From: Prevotella sp. | GTDB taxonomy: Bacteria > Bacteroidota > Bacteroidia > Bacteroidales > Bacteroidaceae | Reading direction: 5' to 3' | Assembly (NCBI GenBank): GCA_024681875.1 | Contig: JAILAA010000146.1 | Span: 1 to 36,585 of the forward strand | DNA length: 36,585 nucleotides | Shown here: in pieces, positions 15,111-23,970 of the stretch | Layout of the letters: every line of letters starts with the position of its first letter | Position numbering within the stretch: position 1 is the stretch's first letter | The notes under the pieces: model-generated | Database searches by the model: none | The model's input: the letters and a program-made list of their open reading frames with translations, nothing else | What the model was told of the DNA's origin: nothing | Position numbers and translations under genes: made by a program

Positions 15111-17312
15111 ATGGACAAATCTGTTTTTGCGAAACTGATAGCCCAGTCACTCAACCTCAGCGTTGATGCCGTGGGCAACACGCTGGCCCTGCTTGACGAG
15201 GGCTGTACCATTCCCTTCATCTCGCGCTACCGCAAGGAACGTACAGGAGCTCTTGACGAGGTGGCTATCGCAGCTATCAGCGACGAGAACGAAAGGCTAA
15301 AAGAGATTGCAAAGCGCAAGGAGACGGTAGTGAAGACCATCACCGATCAGGAGAAGATGACGCCCGAGTTGGAGAAGCGTATCGCCGACTGTTGGGACGC
15401 CACGGAATTGGAGGACATCTACCTGCCCTACAAGCCGCGCCGTCGCACCCGTGCCCAAGTAGCACGCGAGCAAGGCCTGGAACCTCTGGCGCAGCTCATC
15501 CTCCTACAGCGCGAGCAGAACATTGAGCAGGCTGCCCGCCGTTTCGTATGTGGTGATGTCATCACCACCACCCACGCCATCAAGGGCGCTCAGGACATCA
15601 TCGCCGAAACCATCAGCGAGGACGAGCGCACGCGCCAGCAGCTGCGCGGCACCTACCGCCGCACTTCCATCATCACCTCGAAGGTGGTGAAGGCGAAGCA
15701 GGACACCGACGAAGCCGCGAAGTACAGCGACTACTTCGACTGGCACGAGCCCCTGAAGCGCTGCTCCAGCCACCGTCTCTTAGCCATGCGCCGCGGCGAA
15801 GCCGAGGGTATCCTGCGCATCAGCATTGACCCCATCGACGACCAGGAGTGCATCGAGCGACTGCAGCGCCAATGGGTGCGAATGAACGCCACGCCTGCCT
15901 GTCGCACGCTCATCAACGAGGCCGCAGAGGACAGCTACAAGCGCCTGCTGAAGCCCTCAATAGAGACTGAGTTCGCCAACCTGAGCAAGGAACAGGCCGA
16001 TGATGAGGCCATCCGCGTCTTCGCCGAGAACCTGCGCCAGCTGCTGCTCGGTGCCCCCTTGGGCCAAAAGCGCGTCATGGGCATCGACCCTGGCTTCCGC
16101 ACTGGCTGCAAGGTGGTATGCCTTGACGAGCAGGGTAACCTTTTGCACCACGAAGCCATCTTCCCCCACCCGCCCGTCAATCGTCGTATGCAGGCGATGG
16201 TACACATCCAGCAGATGATCAGCGACTACCGCATAGAGGCCATCGCCATCGGCAACGGCACAGCATCGAGGGAGACACGCGCCTTCGTAGAGGACACTAT
16301 CAAATCACTCCCCTCTCCCTCAAAGTTCCCCTCGCCCTTCGGAGAGGGGTTAGGGGTGAGGCCAGGGGCGGGGGTGAGGCTCTTCGTCGTCTCCGAAGAC
16401 GGCGCCTCGGTTTACTCCGCCTCGAAAGTGGCCCGCGATGAGTTCCCCGACGAAGACGTCACCGTGCGCGGTGCTGTGTCGATAGGCCGCCGCTTGATGG
16501 ACCCGCTGGCCGAGCTCGTGAAGATTGACCCGAAGAGCATCGGCGTAGGACAGTATCAGCACGACGTAGACCAAGGGAAGCTGAAGCACCAGCTCGACCA
16601 AACTGTGGAAAGCTGTGTCAACATGGTGGGCGTCAACCTCAACACTGCCTCCTCCCACCTGCTGCAATATGTCAGCGGCCTCGGCCCTGCACTGGCCAAA
16701 AACATTGTGGACTATAGAAAGGAGCACGGCGCCTTCACCAGCCGGACCCAGCTGAAGAAGGTGCCGCGCCTGGGCCCTGCCGCCTACCAGCAGTGTGCCG
16801 GCTTTTTACGCATACCAGGAGCGAAGAACCCGTTGGACAACAGCGCTGTCCATCCAGAGAGCTACGACATCGTAGAGCACATGGCCAAAGACCAGGGCTG
16901 CACCGTGAAGGACCTCATCGAACAGAAAGACCTTCGCGCACGCGTAAATATAAAGATGTACGCAAATGATGACGTTGGCCTGCCCACCCTGACCGACATC
17001 ATGCATGAGCTGGAGAAGCCGGGCCGCGACCCGCGCGAGCAGATTGAGGAGTTTGAGTTTGACAGTCGTGTGCAGACAATGGACGACCTCGAAGAAGGAA
17101 TGATCCTGCCCGGCATCGTGACGAACATCACCAACTTCGGCGCCTTCGTCGACATCGGCGTGCATCAGGACGGCCTCGTGCACATCTCCCAGATGGCAAA
17201 CAAGCGCATCGCCCACCCCACCGAGGTGGTAAAGCTGCACCAGCACGTCACTGTAAAAGTCCTTGAAGTCGATTACCGCCGCCATCGCATCTCCCTGACC
17301 ATGAAGCTATAA
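15111..17312 (+). CDS. tex: Tex-family RNA-binding transcription accessory protein
   Basis: A 733-residue cytoplasmic nucleic-acid-binding protein. Landmarks in order: Tex-N helical domain (IPFISRYRKERTGALDE), central region with the YqgF-like fold (GIDPGFRTGCKVV), SE(D)GASVYSASKVARDEFP, helix-hairpin-helix part (LNTASSHLLQYVSGLGPALAKNIV), and C-terminal S1 domain (GMILPGIVTNITNFGAFVDIGVHQDGLVHIS). About 24 extra residues (LPSPSKFPSPFGEGLGVRPG, ~399-423) before LFVVSEDGASVYSAS are encoded by a GC-rich repeat. The start is 4 bp after the kinase stop. A strong terminator follows. Confidence 0.95.
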   Translation: MDKSVFAKLIAQSLNLSVDAVGNTLALLDEGCTIPFISRYRKERTGALDEVAIAAISDENERLKEIAKRKETVVKTITDQEKMTPELEKRIADCWDATELEDIYLPYKPRRRTRAQVAREQGLEPLAQLILLQREQNIEQAARRFVCGDVITTTHAIKGAQDIIAETISEDERTRQQLRGTYRRTSIITSKVVKAKQDTDEAAKYSDYFDWHEPLKRCSSHRLLAMRRGEAEGILRISIDPIDDQECIERLQRQWVRMNATPACRTLINEAAEDSYKRLLKPSIETEFANLSKEQADDEAIRVFAENLRQLLLGAPLGQKRVMGIDPGFRTGCKVVCLDEQGNLLHHEAIFPHPPVNRRMQAMVHIQQMISDYRIEAIAIGNGTASRETRAFVEDTIKSLPSPSKFPSPFGEGLGVRPGAGVRLFVVSEDGASVYSASKVARDEFPDEDVTVRGAVSIGRRLMDPLAELVKIDPKSIGVGQYQHDVDQGKLKHQLDQTVESCVNMVGVNLNTASSHLLQYVSGLGPALAKNIVDYRKEHGAFTSRTQLKKVPRLGPAAYQQCAGFLRIPGAKNPLDNSAVHPESYDIVEHMAKDQGCTVKDLIEQKDLRARVNIKMYANDDVGLPTLTDIMHELEKPGRDPREQIEEFEFDSRVQTMDDLEEGMILPGIVTNITNFGAFVDIGVHQDGLVHISQMANKRIAHPTEVVKLHQHVTVKVLEVDYRRHRISLTMKL
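16308..16379. repeat. GC-rich hairpin repeat inside tex
   Basis: Contains CCCCTCGCCCTTCGGAGAGG, which folds as a hairpin, then GGGGTTAGGGGTGAGG and a second GGGGTGAGG. It resembles an abundant Bacteroidetes interspersed repeat, but its arms differ from the lon/ABC family. It is read in frame with no stop. Confidence 0.8.
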
Positions 17313-17364
17313 ACAAAGAGTAGAGTCATTCAGCATAAGACGCTGGTTGACTCTACTCTTTGTT
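17312..17364. terminator. Bidirectional terminator between tex and secA
   Basis: A perfect 17-bp stem (AACAAAGAGTAGAGTCA with its complement at 17348-17364) and a 19-base loop. The plus strand continues into a T-rich run. It sits between convergent stops and can serve both genes. Confidence 0.88.
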
Positions 17365-17381
17365 CCTTTTACTCTTACTAA

Positions 17382-20300
17382 TCAGACGATGCCTCGTCCG
17401 TGGCAGTTCTTGAACTTCTTGCCACTGCCGCAGGGGCAGGGATCGTTACGTCCAGGCAATTTGTCCTTGATGATGGGGTTGCGAGGCTGCTGAGCACGGG
17501 TGTCGTGCTGGGCGGCAGCGCGCTGATTCTGGTCCACGAGCTGTTCTTGCTCGGCCGACTGCTTGTTCTCGGTGTAGCCGCGGCGGTCGGTGTGCTGCTC
17601 GGGAGCGGCCTCCTGCACCTCACGATTCTGCATCTCAGGAATCTGGGCACGAGTGAGAATGGTGACCTGGCGGTTGAACATCTCGTTCACCATGTTGTCG
17701 AACAGTTTGGCGCTCTCTAATTTAAAGATGAGCAACGGGTCTTTCTGCTCGTAGCTGGCGTTCTGCACAGAGTGTTTCAGTTCGTCTAATTCGCGCAGGT
17801 TTTCCTTCCAAGCCTCGTCGATGATGTGCAACAACATCTGCTTCTCGAATTCCTTCACCACAGTCTTGCACTCGCTCTCGTAGGCTTCCTTCAGGTTGCA
17901 GGCGATGTTGTAAGTGTGGCGTCCATCGGTTATTGGAACGAGGATGCGCTCATACATGCTACCCTGCTCCTCATAGACACGCTTGATGATGGGCCAGGCC
18001 ACCTCGCAGATGCGATCCATACGGTGGTTGAAGTGTGCCAGCACGGCCTGGAAGGCATTCTCGGCCATCTCATCGCGATTGCGCAGATCAAGGAACTGTT
18101 CCTCTGTGAAGGGCACCTCCATACCGAAGAGACGGATGAACTCCTCCTTACAGCCAATATAGTCGCTACGTTCGATGATGGTGCTGACGCGATCCCAGAT
18201 GGTGTTGGCAATGTCCATACCGATACGCTCGCCCATCAGTGCGTGGCGGCGCTTCTCATAGATGACGGTACGCTGCTTGTTCATCACGTCATCGTATTCG
18301 AGCAGGCGCTTACGCACACCGAAATGGTTCTCTTCAACCTTCTTCTGAGCACGCTCGATACTGTTGCTGATCATTGAGCTCTCAATCATGTCGCCCTCCT
18401 TGAATCCAAGGCGGTCCATGACACGAGCAATGCGCTCAGAGGCGAACAGACGCATAAGCTTGTCTTCCAGTGAAACGAAGAACACTGACGAGCCTGGGTC
18501 GCCCTGACGTCCGGAACGACCACGCAACTGGCGGTCGACACGGCGGCTTTCGTGGCGCTCTGTGCCGATGATGGCCAGACCGCCTGCAGCCTTCACCTCA
18601 GGCGACAGCTTGATATCGGTACCACGACCAGCCATGTTGGTGGCAATGGTGACGGCGCCACGTCCCTGTGAATCCTGCTGACCAGCCAGAGCCACGATGT
18701 CGGCCTCCTTCTGGTGCAATTTGGCGTTCAGCACCTGATGAGGGATACCCTCGCGCACACCCGTCTCGGGGTCGACATACATCGAGAGCATACGTGAAAG
18801 TAGCTCTGATATCTCAACCGACGTCGTACCAATCAGCGTCGGGCGCCCAGCATTGCGCATTTTCACCACCTCGGCAATGACGGCGCGGTATTTTTCGCGC
18901 TGGGTCTTGTAGACGCGATCGTCCATATCGTCACGAATGACGGGACGGTTAGTGGGTATCTCAACGACATCGAGTTTGTAGATGTCCCAGAACTCACCCG
19001 CCTCGGTGATGGCGGTACCGGTCATACCGGCCAGCTTATGGTACATGCGGAAATAGTTCTGCAAGGTGATGGTGGCAAAGGTTTGCGTAGCAGCCTCCAC
19101 CTTCACATGCTCCTTGGCCTCCACGGCCTGATGTAGTCCGTCGCTCCAGCGACGTCCCTCCATGATACGGCCGGTCTGCTCGTCCACAATCTTCACTTCG
19201 CCGTCGATAACCACGTACTCGTCATCCTTGTTGAACATGCAGTAGGCCTTCAGCAGCTGCTGCAGGGTATGCACGCGCTCGCTCTGGACGGCGTAGTGGG
19301 CCATCAACTCGTCCTTCTTGTTCACGCGTTCCTCGTCGGTAAGACCCGTCTCAGCCTCCAAGGCGGAAAGCTGTGCAGCAATGTCGGGCAGGATGAAGAG
19401 ATCGGGATCGTCAACCTGCTTGGCCAGCCATGCCGTACCCTTGTCGGTGAGGTCGCAGGAGTTCAGCTTCTCGTCTACGACGAAGTAAAGCGGCTCCACA
19501 GCCTCGGGCATACGGCGGTTATTGTTCTCCATGTAGGTTTCCTCCGTCTTCAACATGCCTGCCTTGATACCCTCTTCCGAGAGATATTTGATAAGCGGCT
19601 TGTTCTTCGGCAGAGCCTTGTGCGAGCGGAACAGCGAGAGGAAACCCTCTTCGAGCAACTTCTTGTCGTCGTTCTGCTGGCCGGCAGTAATCTTCTGCTT
19701 GGCGTCGGCCAAGTATTGCGTAGCCAGCTGACGCTGTACCCCAACAATCTTCTCCACCAACGGCTGGTATTCCTCAAACATTTGCACCTCACCCTTAGGC
19801 ACGGGGCCACTGATGATAAGAGGTGTACGTGCATCGTCAATCAACACGGAGTCGACCTCGTCGACGATGGCGTAGTTATGGGCACGCTGCACAAGGTCGG
19901 CTGGCGATGTGGCCATATTGTCGCGCAGATAGTCGAAGCCGAACTCGTTGTTGGTACCGAAAGTAATGTCAGCCTGATAAGCATTGCGACGCTCAGGAGA
20001 GTTGGGCTTGTGCTTGTCGATGCAGTCGACGCTGAGTCCATGGAACATGTAGAGCGGACCCATCCACTCAGAGTCACGTTTGGCCAGATAGTCGTTGACG
20101 GTGACGACGTGTACGCCATTACCGGTCAACGCGTTGAGGAAGACAGGCAGCGTAGCCACCAGCGTTTTACCTTCACCCGTAGCCATCTCGGCAATCTTTC
20201 CCTGATGCAGCACAACGCCGCCAAAGAGCTGCACTTCGTAGTGGATCATCTCCCACTTCAGGTCGTTGCCACCGGCCGTCCAGTGGTTGTGATAGATGGC

Positions 20301-20759
20301 CTTGTCGCCATCGATGGTGATAAAGTCTTTCTTCGGGTCACCAGCCAGATCGCGGTCGAAGTCGGTAGCGGTGACGATGGTCTCCTCGTTCTCAGCAAAA
20401 CGTCTGGCGGTCTCCTTCACAATGGCGAAGACCTCGGGCATCACCTCGTTGAGGGCATCTTCGTATTTGTCGAGCGCTACCTTCTCAAGTTTATCGACCT
20501 TGGCAAAGATGTCGGCACGCTCGTCCAAGGGTGTGTTCTCGATAGTGGCCTTCAGCTTCTCTATCTCGGCTTTCTGCTCAGTGGCGGCAGCCTGTACCTG
20601 CTTCCTGATTTCCTGAGTACGTGCACGCAGTGCATCGTTGTCGAGGGCCTCAATCTTGGGGGTCTGAGCCTTCACCTTCTCCACGAAGGGCTGTATGAGT
20701 TTCATGTCGCGCGACGATTTGTCGCCAAACAGTGACTTTAGAATCTTGGTTAAATTCAT
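17382..20759 (-). CDS. secA: SecA preprotein translocase ATPase
   Basis: Motor ATPase of the Sec export pathway, at the inner membrane with SecYEG. It has 1125 residues against about 900 in E. coli, normal for Bacteroidetes, with extra sequence in the first third. Seen in order: Walker [19 protein letters not shown]-type [76 protein letters not shown], and the C-terminal zinc motif [16 protein letters not shown]. No repeat insert is visible. Start [23 protein letters not shown] box about 92 bp upstream gives an ~85-base leader with a stem-loop. Confidence 0.98.
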   Translation of the reverse strand: MNLTKILKSLFGDKSSRDMKLIQPFVEKVKAQTPKIEALDNDALRARTQEIRKQVQAAATEQKAEIEKLKATIENTPLDERADIFAKVDKLEKVALDKYEDALNEVMPEVFAIVKETARRFAENEETIVTATDFDRDLAGDPKKDFITIDGDKAIYHNHWTAGGNDLKWEMIHYEVQLFGGVVLHQGKIAEMATGEGKTLVATLPVFLNALTGNGVHVVTVNDYLAKRDSEWMGPLYMFHGLSVDCIDKHKPNSPERRNAYQADITFGTNNEFGFDYLRDNMATSPADLVQRAHNYAIVDEVDSVLIDDARTPLIISGPVPKGEVQMFEEYQPLVEKIVGVQRQLATQYLADAKQKITAGQQNDDKKLLEEGFLSLFRSHKALPKNKPLIKYLSEEGIKAGMLKTEETYMENNNRRMPEAVEPLYFVVDEKLNSCDLTDKGTAWLAKQVDDPDLFILPDIAAQLSALEAETGLTDEERVNKKDELMAHYAVQSERVHTLQQLLKAYCMFNKDDEYVVIDGEVKIVDEQTGRIMEGRRWSDGLHQAVEAKEHVKVEAATQTFATITLQNYFRMYHKLAGMTGTAITEAGEFWDIYKLDVVEIPTNRPVIRDDMDDRVYKTQREKYRAVIAEVVKMRNAGRPTLIGTTSVEISELLSRMLSMYVDPETGVREGIPHQVLNAKLHQKEADIVALAGQQDSQGRGAVTIATNMAGRGTDIKLSPEVKAAGGLAIIGTERHESRRVDRQLRGRSGRQGDPGSSVFFVSLEDKLMRLFASERIARVMDRLGFKEGDMIESSMISNSIERAQKKVEENHFGVRKRLLEYDDVMNKQRTVIYEKRRHALMGERIGMDIANTIWDRVSTIIERSDYIGCKEEFIRLFGMEVPFTEEQFLDLRNRDEMAENAFQAVLAHFNHRMDRICEVAWPIIKRVYEEQGSMYERILVPITDGRHTYNIACNLKEAYESECKTVVKEFEKQMLLHIIDEAWKENLRELDELKHSVQNASYEQKDPLLIFKLESAKLFDNMVNEMFNRQVTILTRAQIPEMQNREVQEAAPEQHTDRRGYTENKQSAEQEQLVDQNQRAAAQHDTRAQQPRNPIIKDKLPGRNDPCPCGSGKKFKNCHGRGIV

Positions 20760-20777
20760 CTCAATTATTTCTTTTAG

Positions 20778-20807
20778 TCGCTACGCTTTGTAAAAGCGCT
20801 AAAGCGA
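20778..20807 (-). promoter_or_regulatory. Stem-loop in the secA leader
   Basis: Nested complementary arms TCGCT/AGCGA and CGCTTT/AAAGCG with a 3-base loop, about 20-50 bases upstream of the secA ATG. A role in secA control (as in other bacteria's translational regulation of secA) is only a possibility. Confidence 0.35.
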
Positions 20808-20850
20808 GTTCGATTTTACTATTTACGATTTCAATTTTTAAAAGCGGGTG

Positions 20851-20858
20851 CAAAGGTA
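20851..20858 (-). promoter_or_regulatory. -7 box of secA
   Basis: Minus-strand TACCTTTG matches TAnnTTTG. The -33 region expected about 20 bp further upstream falls inside the heptamer array at 20865-20892. Confidence 0.65.
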
Positions 20859-20864
20859 CGAAAT

Positions 20865-20892
20865 AAAGTGAAAAGTGAAGAGTGAAAAGTGA
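20865..20892. repeat. Four tandem heptamers (AAAGTGA) over the secA promoter
   Basis: AAAGTGA, AAAGTGA, AGAGTGA, AAAGTGA at exact 7-bp spacing. An octamer-type run (AATTTTTC units) follows to about 20948. Confidence 0.88.
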
Positions 20893-20949
20893 AGAATTTG
20901 CTTCCGCCCTTCCATTTTTCCATTTTTTTAATTTTTCAATTTTTCAATA

Positions 20950-22527
20950 TTAAAACAACGGCTCTGCGGAGCAGGCGTTAGGTGCACGGATGCGAATGGA
21001 GCGTGCGATTGTGGGCGCGATGCGGTCGATGGTGACTGGCTCTGTAATGCGCTCAGCCTTCGTTACGGCTCCGTAGATAATGATGGGGAACTGGATGAAT
21101 GATGCCGTAGACACCTGCCTCTGCTGTGTATCCTCGTTCAACACCGTCCAGCCAGGAGCGGCCTCAATGATGATATCGCCGCAACGTTGTGGATGAAAGG
21201 CGTTGCGAATCTTCTCCATCTGCGGGCTCTGTGCTGTGAGCAGCTGAAGGGCAGTGTATACGTTGCGCACGCCCTGCATCATGGCCACCAGCTCTTGCGC
21301 GCGACTGGTAGCCTCGCTGAGGCTGATCTTCTTCGTTTCCAGCAATTTGTGATTGAGGAAGATCTGATTCTGATAGGTCGACTCCACGTAAGCGTCCTGC
21401 CCCCAAATGCCACCCATGTACATGTTCAGCAGATGGGCCGTGCGGGTCATATTCAACGTGCCCGTAGGAATGTGGAAAGCAGCATAATCAGCTGGTTCCA
21501 CGTCGCTGTATCCAGTAGAGGTGACGACATAAAGCACATCGTTAGCGCCAAAGTGAAGGTCGATATAGGCCATCAGGCGCTGCAGCTCGCGATCAAGACG
21601 CATATATGTGTCCTGCAGCTCCATCTGACAATCTGTCACACGCTGGTGTCCGTATGTACCTGCGAAATAGGTCAGGTTCAACAGGTCAGGCACCATATCC
21701 TGGCCCATACCCGTGCTGGCGATGCAGTGTACAGCCAACTCGGTGACATCGCTGTTGATCAGGGCGCTCTCCTTGTAGTTACTGTAGCGGAAGTCGCCCG
21801 TGAACTTATGCTTGAAAGGTTTATTGTCGTCGGTATACAGGAAGTAGTTGTACTTTCCTGTCACATCATAGAGCGGTTCCCACTGGATGTTAGCGATTTT
21901 CTTTGCTGGGGCCTTCTGCTCGTTGTAGACGTTCAGCCATGAAGGCATCAGCTTCGTATAGTAGGTCGAGGTGCACCAGTCACCGTAGACGTTGTCAATC
22001 CACAACGCAGCATCAGCGGCATGTCCCGCAGAGAGGACGGCGGCCTCGCGATAGGGAGCGATGGAGTAAACGATGGCCCTGCCGCCCGTGGTCACCTTCA
22101 GCTCATCTCCCAATGTAGAGGTGAGCAGGCCATCGGGCGAAGTCATCTCATGTGTGAGCAAACCAGCAAAGCGACTGTCATCGACGCAGTCTGCCGGGCG
22201 CAGTGTCTCGCGGTTGAGCCACTGATTGCCTACAATACTATTATAATAAGGTGTTGTCCCTGTAGAGAGTGCGGCAATGGCCGAGGCGCGGTCGACAGGT
22301 GCAAACGGATAGGAGGCATTGACATAGACTGTGCCGCTGTTGAGCAGTCGTTTCAGGCCATTCTCGCTGTAGAGCGGAGTAAAGGCTTCAAGATAGTCGG
22401 AGCGCAACTGGTCGATGGTGATGCTCACCACCAGTCGTGGCACAGTGCGCGTCTGATCCCCGGCTTGTACATCGGTCGTAAAGCCAAGGAGCGCCAGCAG
22501 CGTGATATAGAGGTGTCTATTTGTCAT
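20950..22527 (-). CDS. Alkaline-phosphatase-superfamily protein, apparently lacking the active site
   Basis: A 525-residue exported protein (signal peptide MTNRHLYITLLALLGFTTDVQA). The fold is that of type I phosphodiesterase/PafA proteins: LVVSITIDQLRSDYLEAFTPLY, STGTTPYYNSIVGNQW, PDLLNLTYFAGTYGHQ, LDRELQRLMAYIDLHFGANDVLYVVTS. Active-site landmarks look lost. The TAPGH nucleophile stretch is replaced by PFAPVDRASA, the STD of the metal site by AGT, SDHG by STGYSD, and the late HxP by FIQFP. Only the first Asp (IDQ) and one His remain recognisable. I infer a pseudo-enzyme or a much altered activity. Its start overlaps the end of the DUF4105 gene by 11 bp, so the two probably work together at the envelope. 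Confidence 0.75.
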   Translation of the reverse strand: MTNRHLYITLLALLGFTTDVQAGDQTRTVPRLVVSITIDQLRSDYLEAFTPLYSENGLKRLLNSGTVYVNASYPFAPVDRASAIAALSTGTTPYYNSIVGNQWLNRETLRPADCVDDSRFAGLLTHEMTSPDGLLTSTLGDELKVTTGGRAIVYSIAPYREAAVLSAGHAADAALWIDNVYGDWCTSTYYTKLMPSWLNVYNEQKAPAKKIANIQWEPLYDVTGKYNYFLYTDDNKPFKHKFTGDFRYSNYKESALINSDVTELAVHCIASTGMGQDMVPDLLNLTYFAGTYGHQRVTDCQMELQDTYMRLDRELQRLMAYIDLHFGANDVLYVVTSTGYSDVEPADYAAFHIPTGTLNMTRTAHLLNMYMGGIWGQDAYVESTYQNQIFLNHKLLETKKISLSEATSRAQELVAMMQGVRNVYTALQLLTAQSPQMEKIRNAFHPQRCGDIIIEAAPGWTVLNEDTQQRQVSTASFIQFPIIIYGAVTKAERITEPVTIDRIAPTIARSIRIRAPNACSAEPLF

Positions 22528-23692
22528 GTCGGCGGTGTATCCAGTATCTTAACAGCAAACTTAGTGCCACAAACTCCATACCCTCGGCATAGTCCTGCCA
22601 GAAACAGCCGATGAAGAAGACGAAGATACAGCACAAGCTAATGGTAAACCAGCGCGTGCGACGACGGCGCAGCACTGCGGGCAGAAACAGAAGGGCCAAA
22701 GGATTCAGCACCAGGACTTGCAGGTTAGTGCTGGTGGCGGGATGTTCGGAAAAGAACATGAGCAGCAGCAACACGCCGGGCAAGCCCGTAAGCAGCATCA
22801 GTACAACGTCCCACCACACTGCCGTGCGCTTCCTGCGCCATTCCATCACGAAGATGATGACGCTTACCAGTAATAATAATAATGTACACGCGAGGGGCGA
22901 AAGGGGAAATTCGCCGCTGACGGGCTGTTTGCCTAAGGGAGCAAGCACCACATGGCGCAGCACCAGCGGACGCGTCCCGTCTTGTCGGACAACGGTAGCA
23001 TGGTCGAAGTCGTGATACAGGTTGACAGGCAAGAACTGCTGCTCACGCTGTGTCGTCTGCATGTCTGCACGCAGACCCAGCAGTAAGTCATTGCCGAAAG
23101 CTGTCCACGGGTGGTTCTTGGTACAGCCATGAATCATCTCACGGAAGGTAGGATGATAGTCGGGGTGTGGAACGTAGGCCACCTTGCCGTCCAGACAGCG
23201 TTCAACGATGTTCCTCGGACGCGTACTGCAATTGTCGTAGAAGAAGTTGTAGCGATAAACCGGATACCGACGCCAGTTATCCTCTAATGCCATAAACAGG
23301 TGCAGCTTCTCGTTGTTGGTAAGGTCAAGCACCTGTTCCTCTACCTGACACCCCCAGTCGGCATAGTAGTCAATCCAGTCTCTCAGACGGCCGGTGCGCT
23401 CCAGACAGTAGTCGGTCTGTCCCATGATAAACCGCCAAACGAAATGGGGCTTCTTGAAATCGAAGACTCCATAGTTATATACCCAGCTGTAGTCGCTGCG
23501 CAAGTCATGTACACGCAAGGCAGAATGTCCATAGAGGCTGTACACCTCGTCGTGGGGCGAGCAGGTAATGAGACCTATCTCAATGCTGTCCATGTCTGCC
23601 ACGGTCATCGTATTTGCGCCCTTTGACAGCTGGGCACAAAACAACGCCGCTAGCACACAGAGGCTGCGGAAAAGAAAAACTTTGAGTTTCAC
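22517..23692 (-). CDS. DUF4105 / Lnb-type membrane protein, possible lipoprotein N-acyltransferase
   Basis: A 391-residue protein: signal peptide (VFLFRSLCVLAALFCAQLSKGA), then a periplasmic DUF4105 domain with conserved YGHSALRV (His) and FFYDNCSTRPRN (Cys) as in papain-like folds. The C-terminal half has about four to five membrane helices (LACTLLLLLVSVIIFVMEW, VVLMLLTGLPGVLLLLMFF, VLNPLALLFLPAVL and more). From memory, this family has been linked to lipoprotein N-acylation in Bacteroidetes that lack Lnt; I hold that link with moderate confidence. The start is a GTG at 23692 because no ATG would keep the signal peptide. The promoter box ends 4 bp before it. Confidence 0.75.
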   Translation of the reverse strand: MKLKVFLFRSLCVLAALFCAQLSKGANTMTVADMDSIEIGLITCSPHDEVYSLYGHSALRVHDLRSDYSWVYNYGVFDFKKPHFVWRFIMGQTDYCLERTGRLRDWIDYYADWGCQVEEQVLDLTNNEKLHLFMALEDNWRRYPVYRYNFFYDNCSTRPRNIVERCLDGKVAYVPHPDYHPTFREMIHGCTKNHPWTAFGNDLLLGLRADMQTTQREQQFLPVNLYHDFDHATVVRQDGTRPLVLRHVVLAPLGKQPVSGEFPLSPLACTLLLLLVSVIIFVMEWRRKRTAVWWDVVLMLLTGLPGVLLLLMFFSEHPATSTNLQVLVLNPLALLFLPAVLRRRRTRWFTISLCCIFVFFIGCFWQDYAEGMEFVALSLLLRYWIHRRHDK

Positions 23693-23696
23693 GATG

Positions 23697-23704
23697 CAAA
23701 ATTA
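23697..23704 (-). promoter_or_regulatory. -7 box directly abutting the DUF4105 start
   Basis: Minus-strand TAATTTTG matches TAnnTTTG. Only four bases separate it from the GTG start, so transcription should begin at or next to the start codon (leaderless). Confidence 0.55.
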
Positions 23705-23763
23705 CGCTCTTTTTTCCACATCTGACACTTTTCCAGCGATTTTTTTGTTAGATCGTATATTTT

Positions 23764-23847
23764 TATAGACCACGACGTGGTTTTTATAGACTGTGACGTG
23801 GTCTATATAAACTGCGACGTGATTTACATAGACCATGACGCGATTTA
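23764..23847. repeat. 21-bp palindrome array, four units (TAGACCACGACGTGGT type)
   Basis: Units start at 23764, 23785, 23806 and 23827, each 21 bp: TATAGACCACGACGTGG..., TATAGACTGTGACGTGG..., TATAAACTGCGACGTGA..., CATAGACCATGACGCGA.... The first unit is a near-palindrome around CGACG. It lies between divergent genes. Confidence 0.9.
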
Positions 23848-23938
23848 AAGTAATCCTGCATACCCGTCCCGAAATCTTAACCAACGTTAGTTTTTTGCTG
23901 AAAAACGAAAAAAATTTGGTATTTCGCCCACTTCTTCG

Positions 23939-23946
23939 TACCTTTG
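23939..23946 (+). promoter_or_regulatory. Promoter of the outer-membrane barrel gene
   Basis: TACCTTTG with TTTG at 23915-23918, a 20-bp gap: a full match to the Bacteroidetes -33/-7 pattern. It fixes the start at the ATG at 23971, since the alternative TTG at 23944 overlaps the box. Confidence 0.82.
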
Positions 23947-23970
23947 CCGGCTGAAAACGAAAAATCCGAC

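Noticed and set aside
19269..20735. 488-codon open frame on the plus strand opposite secA
   Set aside because: It is the antisense shadow of secA; residues are a back-reading of conserved SecA codons and show no domain of their own.
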